Positions 42,381 through 49,704 of a stretch of 64,000 nucleotides of DNA are shown here, piece after piece. How positions within the stretch are numbered: the stretch's first letter is position 1; every line of letters begins with the position of its first letter. Made by a program: the position numbers and the translations under genes. Where the stretch lies: positions 3,580 to 67,579 of the forward strand of contig CBFHND010000017.1 of NCBI GenBank assembly GCA_965657085.1, in the 5' to 3' direction. The notes under the pieces were generated by a model. The model saw only the letters and a program-made list of their open reading frames with translations. It did no database searches and had not been told where the DNA came from. This DNA comes from CBFHND01 sp965657085 (GTDB taxonomy: Bacteria; Pseudomonadota; Alphaproteobacteria; Rhodobacterales; Rhodobacteraceae).

Positions 42381-42835
42381 GTCAGTCTCTCGCACCAGTT
42401 GATGCGTTTTCCCCCATCGTAACGCACGGCCAAGCCTTGCGACACCATGATGGATGCCAATGGTTCACCGTCAAGCCACATACGGCTCAGGGTTCGGTTA
42501 TATTTGTCTCGCCCCTGCGCTTCGACTCGGATGACGTCCGCCTGCTCAAGTGCGCGTTTCAATGCGGCCTTGGCGGTTTCCCCCAGCCGTCGTTCTGCTG
42601 CGCAGCCCGGACGGAAAGTTTCGGGTGTGTCAAATCCCATCAGCCGCACATTACCGGCAGAGGTGCCGCAGTGAACAGTGATGGTGTCCCCATCGACCAC
42701 GCGCGTGACGGCACAAATGGCCCGGTCGGTGGTTGGGATATACGCAAGGCCTTTGGGTAAGGTGGTCGCCGTAGGTGCTTCGGTGCACGCAACGCATGCA
42801 CACAGCAGACCCAAGGCGATCCCTAAGCGCGTCAC
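42377..42835 (-). CDS. Exported SNase-like (thermonuclease) protein between cobS and cobT
   Basis: A 152-residue protein starting at GTG 42835. An N-terminal signal (LGIALGLLCACVACTEAP) suggests export, possibly as a lipoprotein. The rest is a staphylococcal-nuclease fold: VRLMGFDTPETF supplies the Arg, Asp and Glu of the active site and RDKYNRTLSRMW the second Arg. All catalytic residues are present, so it should cleave nucleic acids at the cell surface. It is coupled on both sides, GTGA with cobS and ATGA with cobT. A link of a nuclease to cobaltochelatase is not obvious. Confidence 0.85.
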   Translation of the reverse strand: MTRLGIALGLLCACVACTEAPTATTLPKGLAYIPTTDRAICAVTRVVDGDTITVHCGTSAGNVRLMGFDTPETFRPGCAAERRLGETAKAALKRALEQADVIRVEAQGRDKYNRTLSRMWLDGEPLASIMVSQGLAVRYDGGKRINWCERLT

Positions 42836-43818
42836 CCCAAGCTCACACTCGCAGCGCTCTCCGGCAGTTCCTCGTCAAAGAGGCGCTGGTAGAACTCGGC
42901 CACGGTCTGGCGCTCAAGCTCGTCACATTTGTTCAGGAAGGACAGGCGGAAAGCATAGCCGACATTGCGGAAAATCTCGGCATTCTGTGCCCAAGCAATC
43001 ACCGTCCGGGGCGACATCACGGTCGACAGATCGCCGTTCATGAAGGCGGTGCGCGTGAGGTCCGCCACGGTCACCATCTGCTTGACGGTCTTGCGGCCCT
43101 CGGCGGTGTTGTAATGCGGGTTCTTGGCCAGCACGATCGCCGTCTCTGCGTCAATCGACAGATAGTTCAGCGTCGCCACCAGCGACCAGCGGTCCATCTG
43201 GCCCTGGTTGATCTGCTGGGTGCCGTGGTAAAGTCCGGTCGTGTCGCCCAGACCCACGGTGTTCGCGGTCGCAAAGATGCGGAAATAGGGGTGCGGGTTG
43301 ATCACCTCGTTCTGGTCAAGCAGCGTCAGCTTGCCGTCCACTTCCAGAACCCGCTGGATCACGAACATCACATCCGCGCGGCCCGCATCGTATTCGTCGA
43401 ACACGATAGCCGTGGGGTTGCGCAGCGCCCAAGGCAGGATGCCTTCCTGGAAGTCGGTGACCTGTTTGCCGTCTTTCAGCTTGATCGCGTCTTTGCCGAT
43501 CAGGTCGATCCGGCTGATGTGGCTGTCGAGGTTCACACGCACCGCAGGCCAGTTCAGCCGCGCGGCCACCTGTTCGATGTGCGTGGATTTGCCCGTGCCG
43601 TGATAGCCCTGGATCATCACGCGGCGATTGTGGGAAAACCCGGCAAGGATCGCCAGCGTCGTGTCAGGGTCGAACTTGTAGGTGCTGTCGAGATCGGGCA
43701 CCCGGTCGGAGCCGTTGGCAAAGCCTTTGACGACCATGTCGCTGTCGATGCCGAAGACTTCGCGCACCGAAATCTCTTCGGTTGGTTTTGCGTTGATATC
43801 CATTGCACCGTCAGCCAT
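42832..43818 (-). CDS. cobS: Aerobic cobaltochelatase subunit CobS
   Basis: A 328-residue AAA+ ATPase. SVREVFGIDSDMVVKGF opens the protein, Walker A is GYHGTGKST near 72, Walker B IVFDEYDAGRAD near 135, and DRWSLVATLNYL follows. It is the ATPase ring that works with CobT on CobN. I start at MADGAMDIN (43818), which has GGGGA at good distance; the ATG at 43836 adds six residues without a ribosome site. CobN is not in the window. Confidence 0.94.
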   Translation of the reverse strand: MADGAMDINAKPTEEISVREVFGIDSDMVVKGFANGSDRVPDLDSTYKFDPDTTLAILAGFSHNRRVMIQGYHGTGKSTHIEQVAARLNWPAVRVNLDSHISRIDLIGKDAIKLKDGKQVTDFQEGILPWALRNPTAIVFDEYDAGRADVMFVIQRVLEVDGKLTLLDQNEVINPHPYFRIFATANTVGLGDTTGLYHGTQQINQGQMDRWSLVATLNYLSIDAETAIVLAKNPHYNTAEGRKTVKQMVTVADLTRTAFMNGDLSTVMSPRTVIAWAQNAEIFRNVGYAFRLSFLNKCDELERQTVAEFYQRLFDEELPESAASVSLG

Positions 43819-44032
43819 CGCGCCGTCCCCGATCATTGTGATTTGCGCCGCCCAATGGCGCGCGGTTCGTGGTGCAACATATTCCGGACGAGGGCAAGGG
43901 GAAGAGGCGGGGGAATCTTTGCATTGCGCGTGCAGGTCGCAGGCTCTGCACAGGCTTTGCGAAAATGGCCTGCGGGTCCTAAGCAATCGGCTGGCTAGGG
44001 TGGGCGAAACCCAATCCAGCGAGGACCAAAAT

Positions 44033-44455
44033 ATGAGACGTCATCTGTTGAACAGCCGCCAGCGCGGTGCAATCTGCGGGGCCGTGGCCCTTATGGGTGG
44101 TGCCTTGTCGGTGGTGATGGTCTGGCCCGGTGGATCGCTGGCGCGGTTCCTGCCCGGGGTCGAATTTCATCTGGCTGCGCTGATCGGGGCCGCACTGGCC
44201 GGGGGCGCATTGGCCGACGCCTTCGGGCACCGCGGCATCTGGGGCTATGTTGCGGCCCTTTTCGCGGCGCTGGTGATGACGGGTCTTGGCGCGATGCTCG
44301 GCAGTTTCGTGATCACGCTGCAGGGCGATCTGGGACTTCTGGCGGTGGTTGATGCGTTGACGACCAGCATCGCGGCGATCTGCGTCTGGAGCATGGGCGT
44401 GATTGGCGTGCAACTCTGGGCGCGCCGGGTCAGGCGGTGGCCGGAAAGGACCTAG
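44033..44455 (+). CDS. Small membrane protein of unknown function
   Basis: A 140-residue protein with four hydrophobic segments (GAICGAVALMGGALSVVMVW, LAALIGAALAGGALADAF, IWGYVAALFAALVMTGLGAML, LTTSIAAICVWSMGVIGVQLW) and a basic end. GAGGA seven bases before the ATG fixes the start. No family is recognised. Its stop TAG overlaps the stop of the convergent receiver gene (shared CTAG). Confidence 0.65.
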   Translation: MRRHLLNSRQRGAICGAVALMGGALSVVMVWPGGSLARFLPGVEFHLAALIGAALAGGALADAFGHRGIWGYVAALFAALVMTGLGAMLGSFVITLQGDLGLLAVVDALTTSIAAICVWSMGVIGVQLWARRVRRWPERT

Positions 44456-44847
44456 GGCAGGGCGGTCATCTGCGTAGGGTGGCGGGCGGCGTCGGCGTGG
44501 GCGTAATCGACAAGGGCTCGCAAGTCATCCATCGCAACAGGCTTGCGCAGCACCCAATCGACACCCGGTGCAAAGCGGGCATGTTCGCCATGGGGAAAGA
44601 CATCTGATCCCGTCAGAAGAATAGTGCGCGAGTTGGGGCAGAAACAGGCCACTTGATCCGAAAGGCGCAACGACGTCCCATCGGGCAGATGGTAGTCCAA
44701 CAGGACAAGGTCGAACTTCTGCGTGGCAAGCAGATGCATCGCAGACGCAATGCTCGACGATGGCACCACGAGATGTCCCATTTCGTCCAGCATGTCACAA
44801 ATTATGTCACACAACAGCGGGTCGTCTTCTACAACCAAGCACTTCAT
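44452..44847 (-). CDS. Single-domain response regulator (receiver only)
   Basis: A 131-residue CheY-like protein. The acidic pocket is E7-D8-D9, the phosphoacceptor is D51 (LVLLDYHLPDG), the switch Thr is T79 (ILLTGSD) and the Lys is K102 (VLRKPV), so it should be phosphorylated normally. No output domain follows. The ATG at 44847 is preferred to a TTG 15 bases upstream. No kinase gene lies nearby, so it is an orphan. A near-consensus CtrA site is 50 bp upstream. Confidence 0.88.
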   Translation of the reverse strand: MKCLVVEDDPLLCDIICDMLDEMGHLVVPSSSIASAMHLLATQKFDLVLLDYHLPDGTSLRLSDQVACFCPNSRTILLTGSDVFPHGEHARFAPGVDWVLRKPVAMDDLRALVDYAHADAARHPTQMTALP

Positions 44848-44896
44848 ACGGATCAACTTCAACTTTATTTCTAGGCGTGGAATATGCCTGAAACTG

Positions 44897-44911
44897 TCAA
44901 TAAAGCGTTAA
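44897..44911 (-). promoter_or_regulatory. Near-consensus CtrA box upstream of the receiver gene
   Basis: On the minus strand the sequence is TTAA-N7-TTGA; the CtrA consensus is TTAA-N7-TTAA, one mismatch. It lies 50-64 bp before the receiver ATG. CtrA controls motility and signalling genes in Rhodobacterales. The match is short and could be chance. Confidence 0.3.
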
Positions 44912-44953
44912 GAAGAGGTGCGGCGATCGTTCGAAATCACCGGGCTTTTTGTC

Positions 44954-45583
44954 CTAATCCTTGAAGTTCCGGCTGGCCTTGATCTGATCCCAGGCCCAGA
45001 CGACCTCTTGCAACTGCTCTTCCTGGCTGCGGTCCCCGCCGTTCATGTCGGGGTGCAGCACCTTGATCAGCGCCTTGTAGGCCTTGCGCACCTCGGTCTT
45101 GGTGGCGTTGTCCTTGATCTCGAGGATTTCGACAGCCCGGCGTTCGGTGGGCGGCAGTTTGCGCCCCGATCCGCCCGCGCCCCGGCCCGGGTTCTGCGTG
45201 GCATTGGCCCCAAGCACTTGATGCGGGTCCTCAATGCCCAGACGCGCCCACGCACGGGCCTCGGGGTCGCTGATCGGCTTGGTCGCGCGTTCCCACACCT
45301 TGTCCTTGGATTGTTGCGCGTTGATCTCGGCCTCGGTGGTGCCATCAAAGAAGTTCCACTTGAGGTTATATTCACGCACGTGCTGCTGACAGAACCAGAA
45401 AAAATCATCCAGTACATCGGGTGCCTTGGGCGCGCGATACTTGCCCGGCTCCTGGCATCCTTCGTGATCGCAGATGCGCGTCGAGGTTTCGGATGCCCCT
45501 GACATCCCCCGCCGACCACGCGGGTTCTTCTTCTTTGCAGAGGATACGGACATATCGAATCCGAATGGATCTGACTTTGACAT
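44954..45583 (-). CDS. J-domain (DnaJ-like) protein
   Basis: A 209-residue protein. The J domain is at the C-terminus (about 145-205): EILEIKDNATKTEVRKAYKA, then the HPD motif in VLHPDMNGGD. The N-terminal part has a probable metal-binding pair of Cys in RICDHEGCQEPGKYRAPKAP and a Trp/Phe-rich stretch, but no Gly/Phe or zinc-finger region of true DnaJ. It should stimulate an Hsp70. It is divergent from bolA, 73 bp away, as in many Rhodobacterales. Confidence 0.88.
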   Translation of the reverse strand: MSKSDPFGFDMSVSSAKKKNPRGRRGMSGASETSTRICDHEGCQEPGKYRAPKAPDVLDDFFWFCQQHVREYNLKWNFFDGTTEAEINAQQSKDKVWERATKPISDPEARAWARLGIEDPHQVLGANATQNPGRGAGGSGRKLPPTERRAVEILEIKDNATKTEVRKAYKALIKVLHPDMNGGDRSQEEQLQEVVWAWDQIKASRNFKD

Positions 45584-45656
45584 GAGAAAACCTTTTCGAC
45601 TCAGGGGCGTGAGTTTAGGGTATTGAGACCGAGATTGAAGGGGGCTGGCGAAAAAA

Positions 45657-45914
45657 ATGCGGGTTGCAGACGAGATTGAAGCAAAGTTGCGTGCGGCCTT
45701 TGCGCCGCGCACTCTGGAAGTTGTCGACGACAGCGCCAGCCACGCCGGACACGCAGGTGCTCCGGCCGCCGGGCAAAGCCATTTCAATGTGGTGATCCGG
45801 GCCGATGCCTTTCAAGGGCAGTCGCGCATTGCGCGGCACAGGGCGGTGCATTCGGCCATCGGTGCGGAGCTGATAGGGCGCATCCACGCGCTGGCCATCG
45901 ACGCAGATGCCTGA
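45657..45914 (+). CDS. bolA: BolA family protein
   Basis: An 85-residue BolA domain. HFNVVIRADAFQGQSRIARHRAV is the family core with the helix-turn-helix-like segment, and the conserved C-terminal His is in GRIHALAI. BolA proteins pair with monothiol glutaredoxins in iron-sulfur and iron regulation. The usual glutaredoxin is not in the window. It ends 3 bp from the convergent DUF4177 gene. Confidence 0.9.
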   Translation: MRVADEIEAKLRAAFAPRTLEVVDDSASHAGHAGAPAAGQSHFNVVIRADAFQGQSRIARHRAVHSAIGAELIGRIHALAIDADA

Positions 45915-45917
45915 CGG

Positions 45918-46520
45918 TCAGTTTTCGGTTTTGCGTTGATCTGCAAGGCGTTGCAATGAGTTGCTCATCCCCGAGACGTCGCTGATTTCTTCGACGCCGT
46001 TGTCTGACAGCATATGCGTGGCCCCAGCGCCCGGTCCATCCTGTGCGTCTTCGAGAGAGCCTTCGTCATCCTCCGCGTCGTCTTCCGTCCCGGCGGCGGC
46101 AGGCTCAGGCGTGACCTCGGGCAAGAGGTCGGCATCTGCAAAGTCTTCGGCTGCTGCAATCGGCATGTCTTCGCCTGTCTCGGCACTGGCCTCTGCCTGC
46201 GCCGTAACGGCTGCGACGGCCACCGGAGCGGCCACGATCGCTTCGGGCGCGGGCAGCAGTTCGGGGGACAGGTCCGACACGTCCGATGGCGGTTTGCGGC
46301 GAAAGACCAGAAGGTTGCGCCATTGGGTCGTGGTGCCCGTCAGGCCCGCGCGTTCCGTCGATGGCAGGGTTTCGGCGCGCTGATATTCCCAGCCGTCGGC
46401 GGCCATGGCGTTCATCATCTCTTCGATGGAATGGGCGAACCGGCCCTCTGCGCTCTTGACGCCCTTCGCTTTGCGGCCACGGGTCGGGGCGGGCACAACC
46501 TTGTATTCATAAGCAGTCAT
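45918..46520 (-). CDS. DUF4177 domain protein with long acidic tail
   Basis: A 200-residue protein. Residues 1-75 (AYEYKVVPAPTRG, then EEMMNAMAADGWEYQRAETLP and RNLLVFRR) are a DUF4177-type small alpha/beta domain. The remaining 125 residues are rich in Ala, Glu and Asp with no repeat and are probably disordered. Function unknown. The ATG at 46520 is closest to the start of the conserved domain; the longer upstream frame is unsupported. Confidence 0.75.
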   Translation of the reverse strand: MTAYEYKVVPAPTRGRKAKGVKSAEGRFAHSIEEMMNAMAADGWEYQRAETLPSTERAGLTGTTTQWRNLLVFRRKPPSDVSDLSPELLPAPEAIVAAPVAVAAVTAQAEASAETGEDMPIAAAEDFADADLLPEVTPEPAAAGTEDDAEDDEGSLEDAQDGPGAGATHMLSDNGVEEISDVSGMSNSLQRLADQRKTEN

Positions 46521-46590
46521 CGTGATCCCTCGCGGTGATGGGGCGGCAATATCACCTGCCGCCGCGCGGGGAAAGACCAAGCCGCGCCCG

Positions 46591-47067
46591 CTATTTGCGC
46601 GGTATGCCGATCTTGCGCCCCGCGCGGTCGGGCCATGGCAGGGCGCTGTGCGCGTCATGCATGATCTTCATCCGCTCCAGAACCGCCTCGGGCATCGGGG
46701 CCACGCGCGGGCCCGATTGATCCACGTGCAGGGTCAGCGCCTCGCCGGTGGCGGCCAACCACCCGTCTTCGTGCCACAGCTCCTGATACATGTGGAACCG
46801 CTTGGTATCATAGTCCAGCAACTGGATGGCGCCGCGCACCCGGTCACCTTCGTGCAGTTCGCGCACATAGCAGATGTGGAATTCGGCCACGTACGTGGTG
46901 CAACCTGTTTGCGCCAGATAGTCGGGGCCGAAGCCGAAGTGTGGATAGGCCTCGTCCGCAGTCTGGTCCATCAGCACCGAATAGTAGGCCATATTGAGAT
47001 GGCCATTGTAGTCGATCCATTCAGGACGAACGGTCAGAAGCGGAGAGCGGAAAGGGGCGTCGGTCAT
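46591..47067 (-). CDS. Acyl-CoA thioesterase, hotdog fold (4HBT-like)
   Basis: A 158-residue hotdog protein. RPEWIDYNGHLNMAYYSVLMDQ is the characteristic first helix, with the catalytic Asp in WIDYNGH, followed by FHICYVRELHEGD. The wording resembles the thioesterase domains found with carnitine catabolism, but no such genes lie nearby, so the acyl group is unknown. It is transcribed away from the RTX gene. Confidence 0.82.
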   Translation of the reverse strand: MTDAPFRSPLLTVRPEWIDYNGHLNMAYYSVLMDQTADEAYPHFGFGPDYLAQTGCTTYVAEFHICYVRELHEGDRVRGAIQLLDYDTKRFHMYQELWHEDGWLAATGEALTLHVDQSGPRVAPMPEAVLERMKIMHDAHSALPWPDRAGRKIGIPRK

Positions 47068-47147
47068 GCAGGGCCTTCAGGTGTTGGAGATTGCCACATG
47101 CTCAGACAGTGCGCGAAAGAGAGCAAGCGCTTAGTTGCTGCGCGGGC

Positions 47148-47201
47148 TTTCCCGCACTGCGGGAAATGTGTCGGGCCGGTGGCTGTGCTTATCCCGACAC
47201 A
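47148..47201. repeat. Two adjacent perfect stem-loops in the 301-bp thioesterase-RTX gap
   Basis: TTTCCCGC-ACT-GCGGGAAA (47148-47166) is followed with no gap by TGTGTCGGG at 47167-47175, which pairs with CCCGACACA at 47193-47201. Stems are 8 and 9 bp without mismatch. The gap is otherwise without a gene; it must hold the promoters of both divergent genes. The structure could be a leader element or small RNA. Confidence 0.45.
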
Positions 47202-47368
47202 CCTTGCACAAAGCCGGGATCCTGTCCGTGCCTTGTCCTTAATTTTGCCCGCATTCTTCTGCTAGGCAGATCGTAAGGCACGCGAAAAAGTATTTAATTC
47301 AGACGTTTTACGGTTATGCGGTCCTTTCGCGCAAGACAATTGAACCGAAACCAGACGGGTGAAATTTC

Positions 47369-49678
47369 ATGACAAACCGAGCAGAATTCCGCGTCAATAC
47401 ATATACGTACAGCAATCAGAACGACCCCAAGGCAACTGCGCTCAGCGACGGCGGCTGGGTGGTGACCTGGGAATCCTTGTATCAGGATGGTTCGGATAAG
47501 GGGGTTGTTTCGCAAGCCTATGACGCCGATGGTACGCCGCGCGGTGTCGAAACCCTGGTCAACACCTATACCCCAGACACTCAATCCCTGCCGCTGATCA
47601 CGGGACTGGCCGATGGCGGCTGGGTCATCACATGGACGTCGATTAATCAGGATGGTTCCAGCGCCGGCATCTACGCGCAGGCCTTCAACGCCGACGGCAC
47701 CAAGCAGGGCGCCGAGACCCAGGTCAATTCCTATACCACCGGCTCTCAAATCACCCAACAGATTGCGGCCCTGACCGATGGCGGCTGGGTCATAACGTGG
47801 CAATCATTCGCACAGGATGGCGATGACTATGGAATTTATGCCCAGGCTTACAACGCCGATGGCACGCTGCAGGGCGTTGAAACGCAGGTCAACACATCCA
47901 CCACCAATGCCCAGAGAGACCCTCAGATCACGGCGCTTGCGGATGGTGGATGGGTCATCACATGGCGGTCTTACAAAGATACCAGCACGGGGTATGACAT
48001 CTTTGCCCAGGCTTACAATGACGAAGGGACGCCTCAAGGCGGCGAGACACAGGTCAATTCCAGCACCACAGGCTGGCAGAACGACCCGCAGATCACGGCC
48101 CTGAGCGACGGGGGATGGGTGATCACCTGGTTTACGGGCTCTACTATTTATTCACAGGTCTACAATTCCAACGGGACCAAGCAGGGCAGCAACACGGAGG
48201 TCAACCCTTTTAACAGTTACACCAATATCGAAGCCAAAACCATCGCGCTCAGCGATGGGGGGTGGGTCATCAGCTGGGTTAGCGAGGAAAAGGATGGCAG
48301 GTTAGAAGGTATTATCGCAAAAGCCTTTAACGCCGATGGCACGGCGCGGGGCGTCGAGGTGGTGGTGAACACTTCCACAAGCAGTGCCGAGCAGGATCAT
48401 GAAATCGCAGCACTCAGCGATGGCGGATGGGTCATCACGTGGGAAGCGCTATCCCACGATGGTTCGAGCTATGGCATCTTTGCGCAGGTTTTCAATGCCG
48501 ATGGCACACCGCTGGGTGGCGAGATTGCAGTCAACACCTACACTTTGAACGCGCAGCGAAATCCGGATGTCGTCGCCCTTGAAGGGGGTGGATTCGTGAT
48601 CACCTGGCAGTCCGGTGGTCAGGACGGATCGTCGGAGGGCATCTATAGCCGCGTCTTTACCGCCGTGTCGGAGGCCGATGTTTCGGCCACGGTGACCGGA
48701 ACCCAGCAAGAGGGCGAAACCCTGACTGCCGAGATCACAGGGCTCGACCAGACCGATTCGACGTTCGCGGTGACCTACTACTGGATCGTCGACGGCGAAG
48801 AGGTCGCGGTGACATCCGATGCGACTTTCGTGTTGACGGCCGAACATGTGGGCAAGGAAATCAGTGTTCTGGTGGACATCGCGGACCTGGTTTTTGTCAC
48901 CAACATTCAGAAAATCAGCGCCGAAACCGGGCCCATCGATGACCTCAACTCCGATCCGACGGGGGCGGTTGTGATTGCCAGCGACAACGCTGATCCGGCC
49001 ACCTTTGACATAGGGGATACGGCCACGGCCATGACCGACACTCTGGCAGATGCTGACGTTCTGGGCACGCTCAGCTATCAGTGGATGCTGTCCGGCGAGG
49101 TGATCGTGGGGGCGACCGATGCCACCTATGTGATTGGCGCGGGCGACAAGGGGCAGAAGCTGACGGTTGTGGTCAGCTACACGGACGGTGCAGGCTATGA
49201 TGAAGTGATCACCAGCCAGAAGGTGCGCATCGAAGGCTATACCGGTGTCGACCTCTTGGGCGGCGGTGATGCGGATCACCTGTTCGGCACGAACCTCGAA
49301 GACCGCCTGAAAGGCGGGCACGGCGACGACACGCTGATTTCATCCGGCGGGCGCGATAAGCTGTCGGGCGGGCACGGCAATGACCTGATGATCGCAGGCG
49401 CGGGCCGGGACAAGCTGGCGGGTGGTCGCGGCGATGACACGATGTTTGGCGGGGCCGGGCGCGACGTCTTCATCTTTGGCGCGCGGGGCGACAATGACAC
49501 CATCGGCGATTTCGAGGATGGCACTGACGTCATGCGGATCAAGGGCGGGGCCAGCGGCTTTGGCGATCTGACCGTGGCGCAGGTGGGCGCGGATGTGCGC
49601 ATCAGCTATGCCGACACGACCATCACACTCACCAACACCCAAGCCGCGGACATCGGCGCCGACGACTTCATCTTCTAG
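47369..49678 (+). CDS. RTX-type secreted protein with eight DGGWVITW repeats
   Basis: A 769-residue acidic protein without a classical signal peptide. Residues about 6-440 are eight copies of a unit near 55 residues, pattern VNTxTxxxQxxPxIxALxDGGW then VITW, QDGS, GIxAQ, NADGT. Two Ig-like modules follow (around 450-530 and 535-625), each with YYWIVDGEE- or YQWMLSGEV-like strands. The C-terminus has Ca2+-binding GGxGxDxx nonapeptides (GGHGDDTLISSGGRDKLSGG) and ends DDFIF, the mark of type I secretion. It should be exported by a TolC-type system and act at the surface or as an adhesin. No transporter genes are adjacent. Codon use is looser than in neighbours. Confidence 0.85.
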   Translation: MTNRAEFRVNTYTYSNQNDPKATALSDGGWVVTWESLYQDGSDKGVVSQAYDADGTPRGVETLVNTYTPDTQSLPLITGLADGGWVITWTSINQDGSSAGIYAQAFNADGTKQGAETQVNSYTTGSQITQQIAALTDGGWVITWQSFAQDGDDYGIYAQAYNADGTLQGVETQVNTSTTNAQRDPQITALADGGWVITWRSYKDTSTGYDIFAQAYNDEGTPQGGETQVNSSTTGWQNDPQITALSDGGWVITWFTGSTIYSQVYNSNGTKQGSNTEVNPFNSYTNIEAKTIALSDGGWVISWVSEEKDGRLEGIIAKAFNADGTARGVEVVVNTSTSSAEQDHEIAALSDGGWVITWEALSHDGSSYGIFAQVFNADGTPLGGEIAVNTYTLNAQRNPDVVALEGGGFVITWQSGGQDGSSEGIYSRVFTAVSEADVSATVTGTQQEGETLTAEITGLDQTDSTFAVTYYWIVDGEEVAVTSDATFVLTAEHVGKEISVLVDIADLVFVTNIQKISAETGPIDDLNSDPTGAVVIASDNADPATFDIGDTATAMTDTLADADVLGTLSYQWMLSGEVIVGATDATYVIGAGDKGQKLTVVVSYTDGAGYDEVITSQKVRIEGYTGVDLLGGGDADHLFGTNLEDRLKGGHGDDTLISSGGRDKLSGGHGNDLMIAGAGRDKLAGGRGDDTMFGGAGRDVFIFGARGDNDTIGDFEDGTDVMRIKGGASGFGDLTVAQVGADVRISYADTTITLTNTQAADIGADDFIF
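47384..48670 (+). repeat. Eight-copy ~165-bp coding repeat in the RTX gene
   Basis: The DNA of the RTX gene repeats with a period near 165 bp, each unit having a GATGGCGGCTGGGTCATCAC-like core. Copy 5 is shorter (about 49 residues) and copy 8 ends early. Copies differ by many silent and amino-acid changes, so the expansion is not recent. Confidence 0.75.
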
Positions 49679-49679
49679 A

Positions 49680-49704
49680 AAGGGCTGTCCGCGCCTCAGC
49701 CCTT
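49680..49704. terminator. Bidirectional-type hairpin between RTX and gatB
   Basis: AAGGGCTG (49680-49687) pairs with CAGCCCTT (49697-49704), loop of nine bases. On the plus strand CAGCTTTT follows. It starts two bases after the RTX stop and overlaps the end of gatB, and may end both transcripts. Confidence 0.55.

Noticed and set aside
47369..49678. Recent horizontal transfer of the RTX gene
   Set aside because: Composition is a little lower in GC and codon use looser, but repeated acidic surface proteins often look so; there is no flanking mobile gene or site.
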